Assembly: GCF_001672815.1 (NCBI RefSeq)
Contig: NZ_LZKK01000176.1
Coordinates: 1-33,760, forward strand
Direction: 5' to 3'
Length of the DNA stretch: 33,760 nt
Source: Mycobacterium sp. E796
GTDB lineage: Bacteria > Actinomycetota > Actinomycetes > Mycobacteriales > Mycobacteriaceae
Shown one piece after another: positions 19,732-26,632 of the stretch. The notes under the pieces were generated by a model. It made no database searches and had not been told where the DNA came from. It worked only from the letters and a program-made list of their open reading frames with translations. The position numbers and the translations under genes are program-made. The stretch's first letter is position 1, and each line of letters starts with the position of its first letter.

Positions 19732-20478
19732 TCACAGGTGGAAGGGGAGATGGGGCAGGTGCAGGTGGTGGTGCGGGTGACCCATCGGCGGGCACGTCTC
19801 CAGGCTGATGGTCATCGCGTGCAGCACGCCGGCGTCCTGAATTCCCTGCGCCCCCATGCACTTTCCGTTCGTGATCGCCTGGGCGTCCGAAGCCGTCTGC
19901 TTCTGATAGGACGTCGTGTCGGCGACCGTCACGTTCGTGGGCGTCGGCTGGGCGCCGATACCGCTTACCGCGATGGTGTTGCCGGAGACCGAGCTGACCG
20001 TGCCGTAGAACCCGGCGGGCGGCGGGCACTTGCCGTCGACGGCTCCGGTGACCGTCACCGATTGGGCGGTGACCGCGCCGGGGGTTGGCGCGCTCTGCGG
20101 GGTGGCGCGCACGTTGACGCAGCTGCCGGGGGTTACGTCGCTCAGCTGGGCCGGCGAGGTCTCGACGACCCTGGTCTGCGGCGTGAAGTCCACGGTGGCC
20201 GACCCGGTCCGCGTCCTTAGCTGGATCGTCCCGCCTGAGACCGACTGGACCAGGCCCTCGACGTAGTCCTTCGGGGCGGGGGGCGGCGGGGGAGCCGGTG
20301 GGGGCACCGCGCCGGCCGCCGGGCTGCGCGGGGTCGCCGTCACCGTCGGCTTTGCGGTGGTGCCGGTGTTGCTCGCCGTGCCGCCGGAGTGGCACATCGC
20401 GACGCTCAACGCGATGAACCCGACGATCGCGACGAGCGCGATTTGAGCCAGCCGAGGCTTCACGCTGGTGGCAGGCAT
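19732..20478 (-). CDS. secreted or membrane-anchored DUF5666-like protein with His-rich tail
   Basis: A 248-residue exported-looking protein of unknown function. A hydrophobic segment (IALVAIVGFIALSVAMC, about 12-29) is followed by a Thr/Ala/Pro-rich linker to about residue 70. The AMC end of the segment is only a poor lipobox. Two similar beta-rich modules follow, each opening with a G-x-V-x-SVSG-x-TI pattern (about 75-130 and 155-230), as in DUF5666 domains. The C-terminus HPHHHLHLPHLPFHL contains seven histidines and could bind metal. M. tuberculosis has fadE15 after sufT, so this begins the region that departs from that order. The ATG start at 20478 has no strong ribosome site. Confidence 0.75.
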   Translation of the reverse strand: MPATSVKPRLAQIALVAIVGFIALSVAMCHSGGTASNTGTTAKPTVTATPRSPAAGAVPPPAPPPPPAPKDYVEGLVQSVSGGTIQLRTRTGSATVDFTPQTRVVETSPAQLSDVTPGSCVNVRATPQSAPTPGAVTAQSVTVTGAVDGKCPPPAGFYGTVSSVSGNTIAVSGIGAQPTPTNVTVADTTSYQKQTASDAQAITNGKCMGAQGIQDAGVLHAMTISLETCPPMGHPHHHLHLPHLPFHL

Positions 20479-20548
20479 CGACGCGGCTCCGATCGTGGCT
20501 TACAGACGTTTAGCCGGCGGGTACCCACTTGGGGCGAGAATTCACCGT

Positions 20549-20568
20549 CCCGTAACCCAGGTCACGGG
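20549..20568. promoter_or_regulatory. 20-bp imperfect inverted repeat upstream of the DUF5666-like gene
   Basis: CCCGTAACCC followed by AGGTCACGGG is a dyad with eight of ten positions paired and no spacer. It lies 71-90 bases upstream of the ATG at 20478 and 20 bases past the stop of the flavoprotein gene. It could be an operator for the former or a terminator of the latter; spacing and lack of a loop favour an operator. Confidence 0.35.
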
Positions 20569-20587
20569 CCGCTGCTGTGGGCGTCAC

Positions 20588-22000
20588 TCACAGATTGATG
20601 GCGTTCCCGGTCAGGGCGTGAAAGCACTCCTGGAGCCCTTCACCGAGTGTGGGATGAGTGTGGACGTTTCGTGCCAGCTCGGTGGCGGTCAGGTCCCACA
20701 GCTGCGCCAGCGTCAACTCGGGGAGGAGCTCGCTGACTTCGCTACCCACCAAATGCGCTCCCAGAATCTCGCCATACGCGTCGTCGGCAACCACCTTGAT
20801 GAAACCGCCCCGTTCACCCAGTCCGTGGGCCTTGGCGCTGGCCTGCATGGGAAATGTAGCGACCCGCAAGCGGTGACCGGCCGCACGGGCTTGTTCTTCG
20901 GTGTATCCGAAGCTGGCGACTTGCGGTTGGCAAAAGGTCACTCGCGGCATCATCCGGTAGTCCAGTGGCATCGTTTCTGCGCCAGCGATCGTTTCGGCGG
21001 CGATCACACCTTGGGCCGAAGCGACATGGGCCAGTTGAACTTTGGCGGTGACGTCACCAACGGCGTAGATATGCGGCGCGGACGTTCGCATGTAGTCGTC
21101 GATATCGATAGCGCCACCGGCACTGAGACGCACTCCGGCGGCGTCGAGACCGATTCCCTCGACGTTGGGACGAAAACCGATGCAGATGAAAGCCCGCGCG
21201 GCACGCGCGATCGCGGACGTTCCGTCAGCACCGGTATGGCTGACGACGACATGGTCGCCGTGGTCGATGACCTTGTCGACCCGGGTGGACGTGTGAATCG
21301 CGATCCCGCGCCGTCGGTAGTGCCGCTGAAGTTCTCGTGAAACATCCGCATCTTCGCCAGGAAGGACACGGTCGGTGAATTCCAGGATCTCGACGTGTAC
21401 ACCGTAACTGTGGAGGATGTAGGCGAATTCCATGCCGATGCTCCCTCCGCCGATGATCACGATCGATTCGGGCAGGTCGGCGCTGAGAATCTGCTGTTCA
21501 TAGGTGACGATGTTGTCGCTGAGGGCAACCCCAGGCAGCATGCGCACGCGCGATCCGGTCGCGATGACGGCGTGGTCGAAGGTCGCTGATGTGGTGCCCC
21601 CCTCACGCAGGTCTATGTGGACGCCGTGGGGACTGGTCAAACGGCCACGGCCGTTAATCTCAGCGATGTTGTTCTTGCGCATCAAGAAGTGCACGCCGCG
21701 GACCCGAGCCTCGGCCACTTCGCGGCTGCGTGACACGGCACGCTCGTAGTCGAGACTCACGGCGCCGCGGATGCCGAACGTGGCGGGCTGGTGGGTGATG
21801 ATGGAGGCGATTTCTGCATTGCGCAGCAATGCTTTTGAGGGAACACAGCCCGTGTTGAGGCAAACCCCGCCCCAATAGCGTTCCTCGACTATCCCGACGG
21901 TCATGCCAAGCTGGGCGGCGCGGATGGCGGCCACGTATCCCCCCGAGCCGGCGCCGAGGACGAGGAGACCGTAGTGTTCGCCGGCCCGCGGGGTCAACAC
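20588..22000 (-). CDS. dihydrolipoyl dehydrogenase-family flavoprotein (RclA-like context)
   Basis: FAD-containing pyridine-nucleotide disulfide oxidoreductase, class I. The product is 470 residues from the GTG at 22000. The FAD motif GAGSGG is at 16-21. The redox disulfide is Cys47/Cys52 in GGVCLNTGCVPSKALL. The NAD motif GGGSIGMEFA starts at about 184, and the second FAD motif is YAVGDVT. The C-terminal catalytic His449/Glu454 pair is in HTHPTLGEGLQE. All catalytic parts are present, so it should be active, but no E2 partner genes are near. It follows the DUF417 gene by 28 bases; in E. coli the DUF417 protein RclC is encoded beside the related flavoprotein RclA. An ATG at 22081 would overlap the upstream gene by 53 bases and is less likely. 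Confidence 0.85.
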   Translation of the reverse strand: MLTPRAGEHYGLLVLGAGSGGYVAAIRAAQLGMTVGIVEERYWGGVCLNTGCVPSKALLRNAEIASIITHQPATFGIRGAVSLDYERAVSRSREVAEARVRGVHFLMRKNNIAEINGRGRLTSPHGVHIDLREGGTTSATFDHAVIATGSRVRMLPGVALSDNIVTYEQQILSADLPESIVIIGGGSIGMEFAYILHSYGVHVEILEFTDRVLPGEDADVSRELQRHYRRRGIAIHTSTRVDKVIDHGDHVVVSHTGADGTSAIARAARAFICIGFRPNVEGIGLDAAGVRLSAGGAIDIDDYMRTSAPHIYAVGDVTAKVQLAHVASAQGVIAAETIAGAETMPLDYRMMPRVTFCQPQVASFGYTEEQARAAGHRLRVATFPMQASAKAHGLGERGGFIKVVADDAYGEILGAHLVGSEVSELLPELTLAQLWDLTATELARNVHTHPTLGEGLQECFHALTGNAINL

Positions 22001-22028
22001 GGCTCCCGTTCTACGGCATGCAACTTCA

Positions 22029-22556
22029 TCAGGGGGAGTTCCAGTTTGATGGGGTGCGGCCGTTCTTTTCGCGGGTCGCATCGACGGCGTCCGCCAGCAA
22101 CCACAGCGCTAAGCCGAGGAGCGCGATGTCCTTCATCAAGAATTCCCCGTCTGCGGACAAAACGGGAAAGCCGCCGGCAGACGCCTCGCCGACGCCGGGG
22201 GTCGTGATCATGAAACTCAGGGTGGTCACGAAGAACAGGGAGGCGAAGATGCCGCCCACCACGGAAGCTTTCGGGAACCAAGGCTTGAGGGCCAGCAACG
22301 CTGCAGTAGTCAATTCCAGTGATCCGTTCACCCGACCAAAGGTGTCGATAGACATGGCTTCGTAGACCCAACCCAAGAAGGGGCTATGCGCCACCCAATG
22401 CGAAATACCTTGAGATTCATAGTTTGTGAATTTCATGGCGCCAAACCAGGCCAGGACTATGACCAGGCCATACCGTGCGACGAGTGGCGCGATACCGGTC
22501 GTTCGAGGCTTTCCTCGGCCGGCGCTCGTCATGGTGGTGGCCTCGCTCTGTGACAT
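22029..22556 (-). CDS. DUF417 (YkgB/RclC-like) inner-membrane protein
   Basis: A 175-residue protein with about four membrane segments, matching the DUF417 family that includes E. coli YkgB/RclC (reactive chlorine resistance). Shared family features are FGAMKFTNYE, the VAHSPFLGWVYE stretch, FGRVNGSLEL, the FFVTTLSFMITTP stretch, GGFPVLSADGEFLMKD and the terminal ADA. I chose the ATG at 22556 because GGAG lies 6 bases upstream; the frame is open back to 22661 but that part overlaps regulatory sequence. One copy of the repeated 42-bp element is 72-113 bases upstream. The gene is followed closely by the flavoprotein gene, and the two form a likely operon. Confidence 0.82.
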   Translation of the reverse strand: MSQSEATTMTSAGRGKPRTTGIAPLVARYGLVIVLAWFGAMKFTNYESQGISHWVAHSPFLGWVYEAMSIDTFGRVNGSLELTTAALLALKPWFPKASVVGGIFASLFFVTTLSFMITTPGVGEASAGGFPVLSADGEFLMKDIALLGLALWLLADAVDATREKNGRTPSNWNSP

Positions 22557-22627
22557 GCCGTCTCCATTCTGTGTTTCGCGGCGGCTGCGGTCGCGGCTCA
22601 GCTCGACGACCACTGTCTCTGCGCAGC

Positions 22628-22669
22628 GGGTGAGTTGTCCTCGCCCCCGCACGCAATCCACCCGGGTGA
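22628..22669 (-). promoter_or_regulatory. composite GGGTGA element, copy A (DUF417-flavoprotein operon)
   Basis: Read on the minus strand: TCACCCGGGTGG dyad (one mismatch), 11 bp, GGGCGA, 7 bp, TCACCC. It shares order, orientation and nearly all spacings with the copies at 23738-23778 and 32779-32819. The inner 19 bases agree with copy B at 15 positions. It ends 71 bases before the ATG at 22556. The spacer is one base longer than in the other two copies. Confidence 0.75.
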
Positions 22670-22694
22670 GAGCGCGATAGCGGCAACGGGCGGA

Positions 22695-23309
22695 CTAAGG
22701 TGTGCTTCCGGTCGAGTTCATCGGCGCACACGCCGGCTCCGGTAGGTCTAGGTCCGCCTTGCTCAGGCGATAGACCTGCAGCGTGAGGTTGTAGTACTTG
22801 TCGGTCTCGCCGACCCATTCCATGCCCACTCGTCGGGCGGTAGCCACACCGCGGCGATTCTCCGGTCGGACGACTGCGAAAACCTCACTCACACCGAGCT
22901 TTTCGAATGCGAGATGGGCAACCGCGTGACCGGCTTCCGCGCCATACCCATGGCCCCAGGCCTTCGGACACAGCTGCCACCCGATCTCTAAATCAGTGTC
23001 GCCCGGCGGCAACGGAAGCAGTGCCACGCCCCCGAACACGTCTCCGGAGCTTTTGTCGGTGATTGCCCAGCGACCGAGCGGCAGCCCCGTCGGGTCGCGT
23101 TCGGCGAGCCACGTCGCTAGGACCTGTCGCATTTCGGTCCGACCGACGATGGGGGGCAAAGCCGGACACAACCAACGCGCCACTTCGGCCGCGCCGTATA
23201 TGGCGTATGCGTCGAGGTCATCATCGAGTTGCCATGGTCGCAGCACCAGCCGGGCTGTCCGGATGCGCCGCGTGTCGGCTTCCCACTCGACGCGGCGATG
23301 CTCAATCAT
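22695..23309 (-). CDS. GNAT-family N-acetyltransferase (RimJ/RimL type)
   Basis: Acetyl-CoA-dependent N-acetyltransferase of 204 residues. The N-terminal RIRTARLVLRPWQLDD is the usual opening of the RimJ/RimL-like subgroup. The core strand TDLEIGWQLCPKAWGHGYGAEAG holds the acetyl-CoA pyrophosphate loop (WGHGYGAEA), and the later FAVVRPENRRGVATARRVGMEWVG is the family C-terminal part. The substrate cannot be predicted. The ATG at 23309 overlaps the end of the upstream 113-residue gene by 8 bases, so the pair is probably co-translated. It is separated by 138 bases from the next operon, which has its own element. Confidence 0.88.
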   Translation of the reverse strand: MIEHRRVEWEADTRRIRTARLVLRPWQLDDDLDAYAIYGAAEVARWLCPALPPIVGRTEMRQVLATWLAERDPTGLPLGRWAITDKSSGDVFGGVALLPLPPGDTDLEIGWQLCPKAWGHGYGAEAGHAVAHLAFEKLGVSEVFAVVRPENRRGVATARRVGMEWVGETDKYYNLTLQVYRLSKADLDLPEPACAPMNSTGSTP

Positions 23310-23643
23310 TCCGACTCCTAGCCTCGCACCGCCGCAGGCAAATTAGGGCGAGCATCATCCGCAGTTGCGGCTCCTCTGGGCTGCCTGCGTGGCCATTCAG
23401 CCAGCTGCTCAGCTTCGCGAGGATCGCCATCGGCAACGCCGACGGGGTCGACACAAGGGCAGTGAGGATGCGCTGGATCACGAGATATCCGTCGCCGCAG
23501 CCCAATTCGACGAACGCAACCGTGCGCTCGTAGTCGGTCAGACACGGCTTGATCGCATCGATCAGCGACCATGCCATGTCGTCGTCGGAGATAAACGGCG
23601 GGTCAATCATGCCATCGATGGCGACCGGAGTCCGGGGCCTCAT
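23302..23643 (-). CDS. small hypothetical protein (113 aa)
   Basis: I do not recognise this protein. It is 113 residues, soluble, mostly helical in appearance, with no signal peptide. The most distinctive part is MAWSLIDAIKPCLTDYER followed by FVELGCGDGYLVIQRILTAL (about residues 23-62), with one glycine/cysteine turn (LGCGDG) that resembles a methyltransferase loop, but the protein is too short to be one. The C-terminus is Arg/Cys-rich. It overlaps the GNAT gene by 8 bases, which supports it as real. An ATG at 23610 is an alternative start; neither has a strong ribosome site. Copy B of the repeated element is 95-135 bases upstream. Confidence 0.6.
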   Translation of the reverse strand: MRPRTPVAIDGMIDPPFISDDDMAWSLIDAIKPCLTDYERTVAFVELGCGDGYLVIQRILTALVSTPSALPMAILAKLSSWLNGHAGSPEEPQLRMMLALICLRRCEARSRND

Positions 23644-23737
23644 GGCGGTATCACCGAAAGCATGTCGTGGTTCCGTTCCCGGTCTTCCTGGCGGTGGCTA
23701 CCGCTGCGCTGTTCTCGTATCAGGCTGCAAGCGCGTG

Positions 23738-23778
23738 GGGTGAATCGTCATCACCCGAGTGTCTGTTCACCCGGGTGA
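23738..23778 (-). promoter_or_regulatory. composite GGGTGA element, copy B (113-aa/GNAT operon)
   Basis: Read on the minus strand: perfect TCACCCGGGTGA dyad, 10 bp, GGGTGA, 7 bp, TCACCC. Similarity to copy C continues past the element to a CTGAT-type sequence about 20 bases downstream that may include a -10. It lies in the 173-base gap between the MalT-like regulator stop (23817) and the 113-residue gene (23643), 94 bases before that start. Confidence 0.8.
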
Positions 23779-23816
23779 TTAGCGAGAGGCGTTCGGGCAG
23801 GACCCATGCACGGGAA

Positions 23817-26366
23817 TTAAAGCAGGCCGAGTTCTCGCGCCCGGCTAACGGCCGCGCTGCGATGCTCCACGCGCAGCTTGCGGTAAACGGCGCGCTGGTG
23901 GCTCTTCACGGTATTGAGCGAGACGTATAGCCGCTCACCGATCTCACGTCGCGATAGCCGGGTGGCGAGCAGGCGAAGAACCTCAAGCTCTTTGGGGGTC
24001 AGCTCCTCGTCGGGGGCGTAGCCCTCGTTGCGCGAAGCCACCGTGCCGCCCACGTTGCGCTTGGCCGAAGCGAGCACTGTCGCAGCGACGCCGGCCTCCG
24101 CGCTACCGCGCAGGAGGGCGGCGACCTCCTCGGCGATGACCTTTGCGTTGTGGTGGTCGCCGAGTTGCTCGGAGAGTTTCGCCCTGACCGACAGCGTCTT
24201 CGCCACCTCGAGGATTGCTCCACCTTGACGCGCCGACGCGACGGCCATGTCGGCGGCGTCCACCGCCGCGGCCGCGTCGCCGCGCATACGGAGCACTTCG
24301 GCCGTGGCGAGCGAGACCATTACGTCCACAAGGTGTTCGGCGTCCGTAAGGGGCCGGGAGCTGCCGGAAGCCCGGCGGATCCGGCGTTCGGCGTCGGCGA
24401 GCTGATCAGCCTCGGCCGAAATCAGCGCCAGATGGCCCAGCGCGTAGCTGCGGGCGCGACGGTCACCGACATTTTCGGCAAGCTCTACGGCCCGCTGGAA
24501 GGCGGCTTGCGCTTCTGCGGTGCTGCCCGAAAAGTAGAGCGCGGATCCATAAGTGCCGTACGCCATTGCCCGGCCCAGGGGCGCTTCGGGGAGATCGAGG
24601 GTGATCGCCTGGCGAGCGGTCTCAAGCGCCGCGGTGACTTGAGCCGTCTTGAATGAATGAACCGCGCGCAAGACGACGACTTGAGCGCTGATGGCGTCTG
24701 CGGTGTCACCCGCTGATCCGGTCTCGACCGCCTCGATCCACCCTGCGGCGTCATCGAGTCGGCCAACGCTGAGGGCGATCCAGGCGCGGGCCACGCTCAG
24801 CCGCGGATCCAATAAAACGGTCTCCTCGGGAAGCAGATCAAGCATGCCGGCGACGGTCGACAAGCCGCCCCCGTTGAACTCGTCGACCCAGTCCGCGGCG
24901 ATCAGATCAGCACTGCGCGCGACGTCTCCGCCGGCGACCAGGTGCCGGACCGCCTCGTCGATCAGGCCCTCGCTCTCGAACCACGTTGCGGCTCGTCGAT
25001 GCAGTTCGGGGACGAGGTCTGGCTCGCTGCGACGCAGCTCGGTGCGCAGCAATTCTCCGAACAGCTGGTGATAGCGATACCAGTGACGCGCCATGTCGAG
25101 CGGCACTACAAACAGGTTTTCGCGCTCGATCTTCTCCAAGTTCGCGGCCGAATCGGATGTTTGCAATATCGCGTCGCACAGCGGACCGCTGAGTCGTCCC
25201 AAGACCGAGGTACGTAGCAAAAAGCTGCGCAATTCAGGTGGCTGACCCTCGAGCACCTCGGCCATCAAGTAGTCGACAATGTGACGGTTGTCGCCTGCGA
25301 ATGTTCTGATGAACGCCGGCGCATCAACACGGCCGGCAAGGGACAGGGCGGCAAGATAGAGGCCGGCAGCCCAGCCTTCGGTGCGTCGGTGCAACAGTTT
25401 GATATCTTCGTCGGCCAAGTCCAGCCCGAGGACACCGTTCAGTAGGTGGACGGCCTCATCAGGCCCGAAACGTAAATCATCAGTTCGCATCTCGGCGAGC
25501 TCGCCGCTGGCCCGCAGCCGAGCCAACGGCAGCATCGGATCCGATCGGGTCGCCAGTACCAAGTGCAGATCGGCCGGCATTCGGCTGATAAAGAATGCAA
25601 GCTGCTCATGGACCGCTCGACTGACCACCAGGTGATAGTCGTCGAGGATGAGCGCCATCGGACCGTCGACAGTGTCCAGATCATTCAGCAAGGTCGGCAG
25701 CACGACCTGCACCGGGTCGGCGCCCATCGCCAGCAGTTCGACCGCGCGTATCCCCACCGCCGGACTGATCTTCTGCAGCGCGGCGATCACGTACATCCAG
25801 AACCACACCGGGTCGTTGTCGGAGGAATCGAGGGACAGCCAGCCGAATCGCTGATCGTTGTCAGCACCGAGGACCCACTGAGCCAGCAATGTCGTCTTGC
25901 CCCATCCCGCCGGCGCACTCAGCAGTGTCAGCCGGCGGCGGCGCCCCGCCGACAGTGCGTCAAGCAAGGTGGTCCGGTGAACCAGTTGGGCACCGACGGC
26001 AGGGATGTGCAGCTTGGTGCCGAGCAGGACCGCTCGCGCGGCGGCTTCTCCAAAGCCGTTGTCCCTGCGGCCATCCGGGCCGGTCATGTGCGAACTCCCC
26101 GAATCGATTGAACCGAGCGTTCGGACGCCAACACTCGGCGTTGCCGCATCCTGGGTGGGTGCCGGCCTCTCCGGTTCCCCGCTCTTCTCTGCGGGGTCGG
26201 GCGGGCTCGTTCTGCGCGGCGATCGCGGTGAGGCTATTGAATCAGAACCGTTTTCGGTGATTACCTCCGGCGCACGCCTGCGGTTCCCGCTTGGGCTGGC
26301 AGCCCCGCGTCCCGCCAAGGGCTCGAGGACTTTCTCGTGAGCCGCGCTCACGCTCTGCCCGCTCAC
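23817..26366 (-). CDS. MalT-like LuxR-family STAND ATPase regulator (LAL)
   Basis: Large ATP-binding LuxR-type activator, 849 residues. After a disordered Ser/Pro/Arg-rich N-terminus (about 1-93), a MalT-like STAND domain carries Walker A SAPAGWGKTTLL (about 150-161) and Walker B MALILDDYH (about 237-245). Then come RTEGWAAGLYLAAL, HWYRYHQLFGELLR, TPR-like helical repeats, and a C-terminal LuxR helix-turn-helix (LTPKELEVLRLLA to the end, about 789-849). Family members bind DNA after ATP and an inducer drive oligomerisation. Two starts have good ribosome sites: GTG 26366 (AGGAG 7 bases upstream) and ATG 26087 (GGGGAG 7 bases upstream, 756 residues). I give the longer one, without certainty. 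Confidence 0.88.
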   Translation of the reverse strand: MSGQSVSAAHEKVLEPLAGRGAASPSGNRRRAPEVITENGSDSIASPRSPRRTSPPDPAEKSGEPERPAPTQDAATPSVGVRTLGSIDSGSSHMTGPDGRRDNGFGEAAARAVLLGTKLHIPAVGAQLVHRTTLLDALSAGRRRRLTLLSAPAGWGKTTLLAQWVLGADNDQRFGWLSLDSSDNDPVWFWMYVIAALQKISPAVGIRAVELLAMGADPVQVVLPTLLNDLDTVDGPMALILDDYHLVVSRAVHEQLAFFISRMPADLHLVLATRSDPMLPLARLRASGELAEMRTDDLRFGPDEAVHLLNGVLGLDLADEDIKLLHRRTEGWAAGLYLAALSLAGRVDAPAFIRTFAGDNRHIVDYLMAEVLEGQPPELRSFLLRTSVLGRLSGPLCDAILQTSDSAANLEKIERENLFVVPLDMARHWYRYHQLFGELLRTELRRSEPDLVPELHRRAATWFESEGLIDEAVRHLVAGGDVARSADLIAADWVDEFNGGGLSTVAGMLDLLPEETVLLDPRLSVARAWIALSVGRLDDAAGWIEAVETGSAGDTADAISAQVVVLRAVHSFKTAQVTAALETARQAITLDLPEAPLGRAMAYGTYGSALYFSGSTAEAQAAFQRAVELAENVGDRRARSYALGHLALISAEADQLADAERRIRRASGSSRPLTDAEHLVDVMVSLATAEVLRMRGDAAAAVDAADMAVASARQGGAILEVAKTLSVRAKLSEQLGDHHNAKVIAEEVAALLRGSAEAGVAATVLASAKRNVGGTVASRNEGYAPDEELTPKELEVLRLLATRLSRREIGERLYVSLNTVKSHQRAVYRKLRVEHRSAAVSRARELGLL

Positions 26367-26411
26367 CGTATTTCTCCTCTCCCGCATCGATGCGTCGGCT
26401 CCGCCGGCTCA

Positions 26412-26498
26412 TCACGGTCGTCGCGACACCAACACGTAACCACCGACGCCGAACACCACCGGCAACATCATCAACATTCCCAACAACGTGCTCATCAT
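26412..26498 (-). CDS. candidate 28-aa membrane microprotein
   Basis: A short open frame that begins with two ATG codons and reads MMSTLLGMLMMLP, then VVFGVGGYVLVSRRP and stop. It is one continuous hydrophobic helix with a positive C-terminal end, as in bacterial single-pass microproteins. A GAGAG-like ribosome site lies about 5 bases upstream. It sits in the 245-base gap 45 bases before the MalT-like regulator start, on the same strand. I recognise no family. The case rests on composition and position only, so it may be chance. Confidence 0.35.
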   Translation of the reverse strand: MMSTLLGMLMMLPVVFGVGGYVLVSRRP

Positions 26499-26632
26499 CG
26501 TTCTCTCGATCCGCCCATGTCAGGGCTCAATCACTACGTTGGCAGCGCGGCGCGGCCGTCACCATCGACCAGCGGATGATCATTAGGGCTGGGGCGGTGT
26601 ATGCGTAGTGGCCTGGATATTTGACGGGCTGG

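Noticed and set aside
21276..21292. GACCCGGGTGG inside the flavoprotein gene as another element copy
   Set aside because: Only the GC-rich centre matches; there are no half-sites at the proper spacing and it is within coding sequence.
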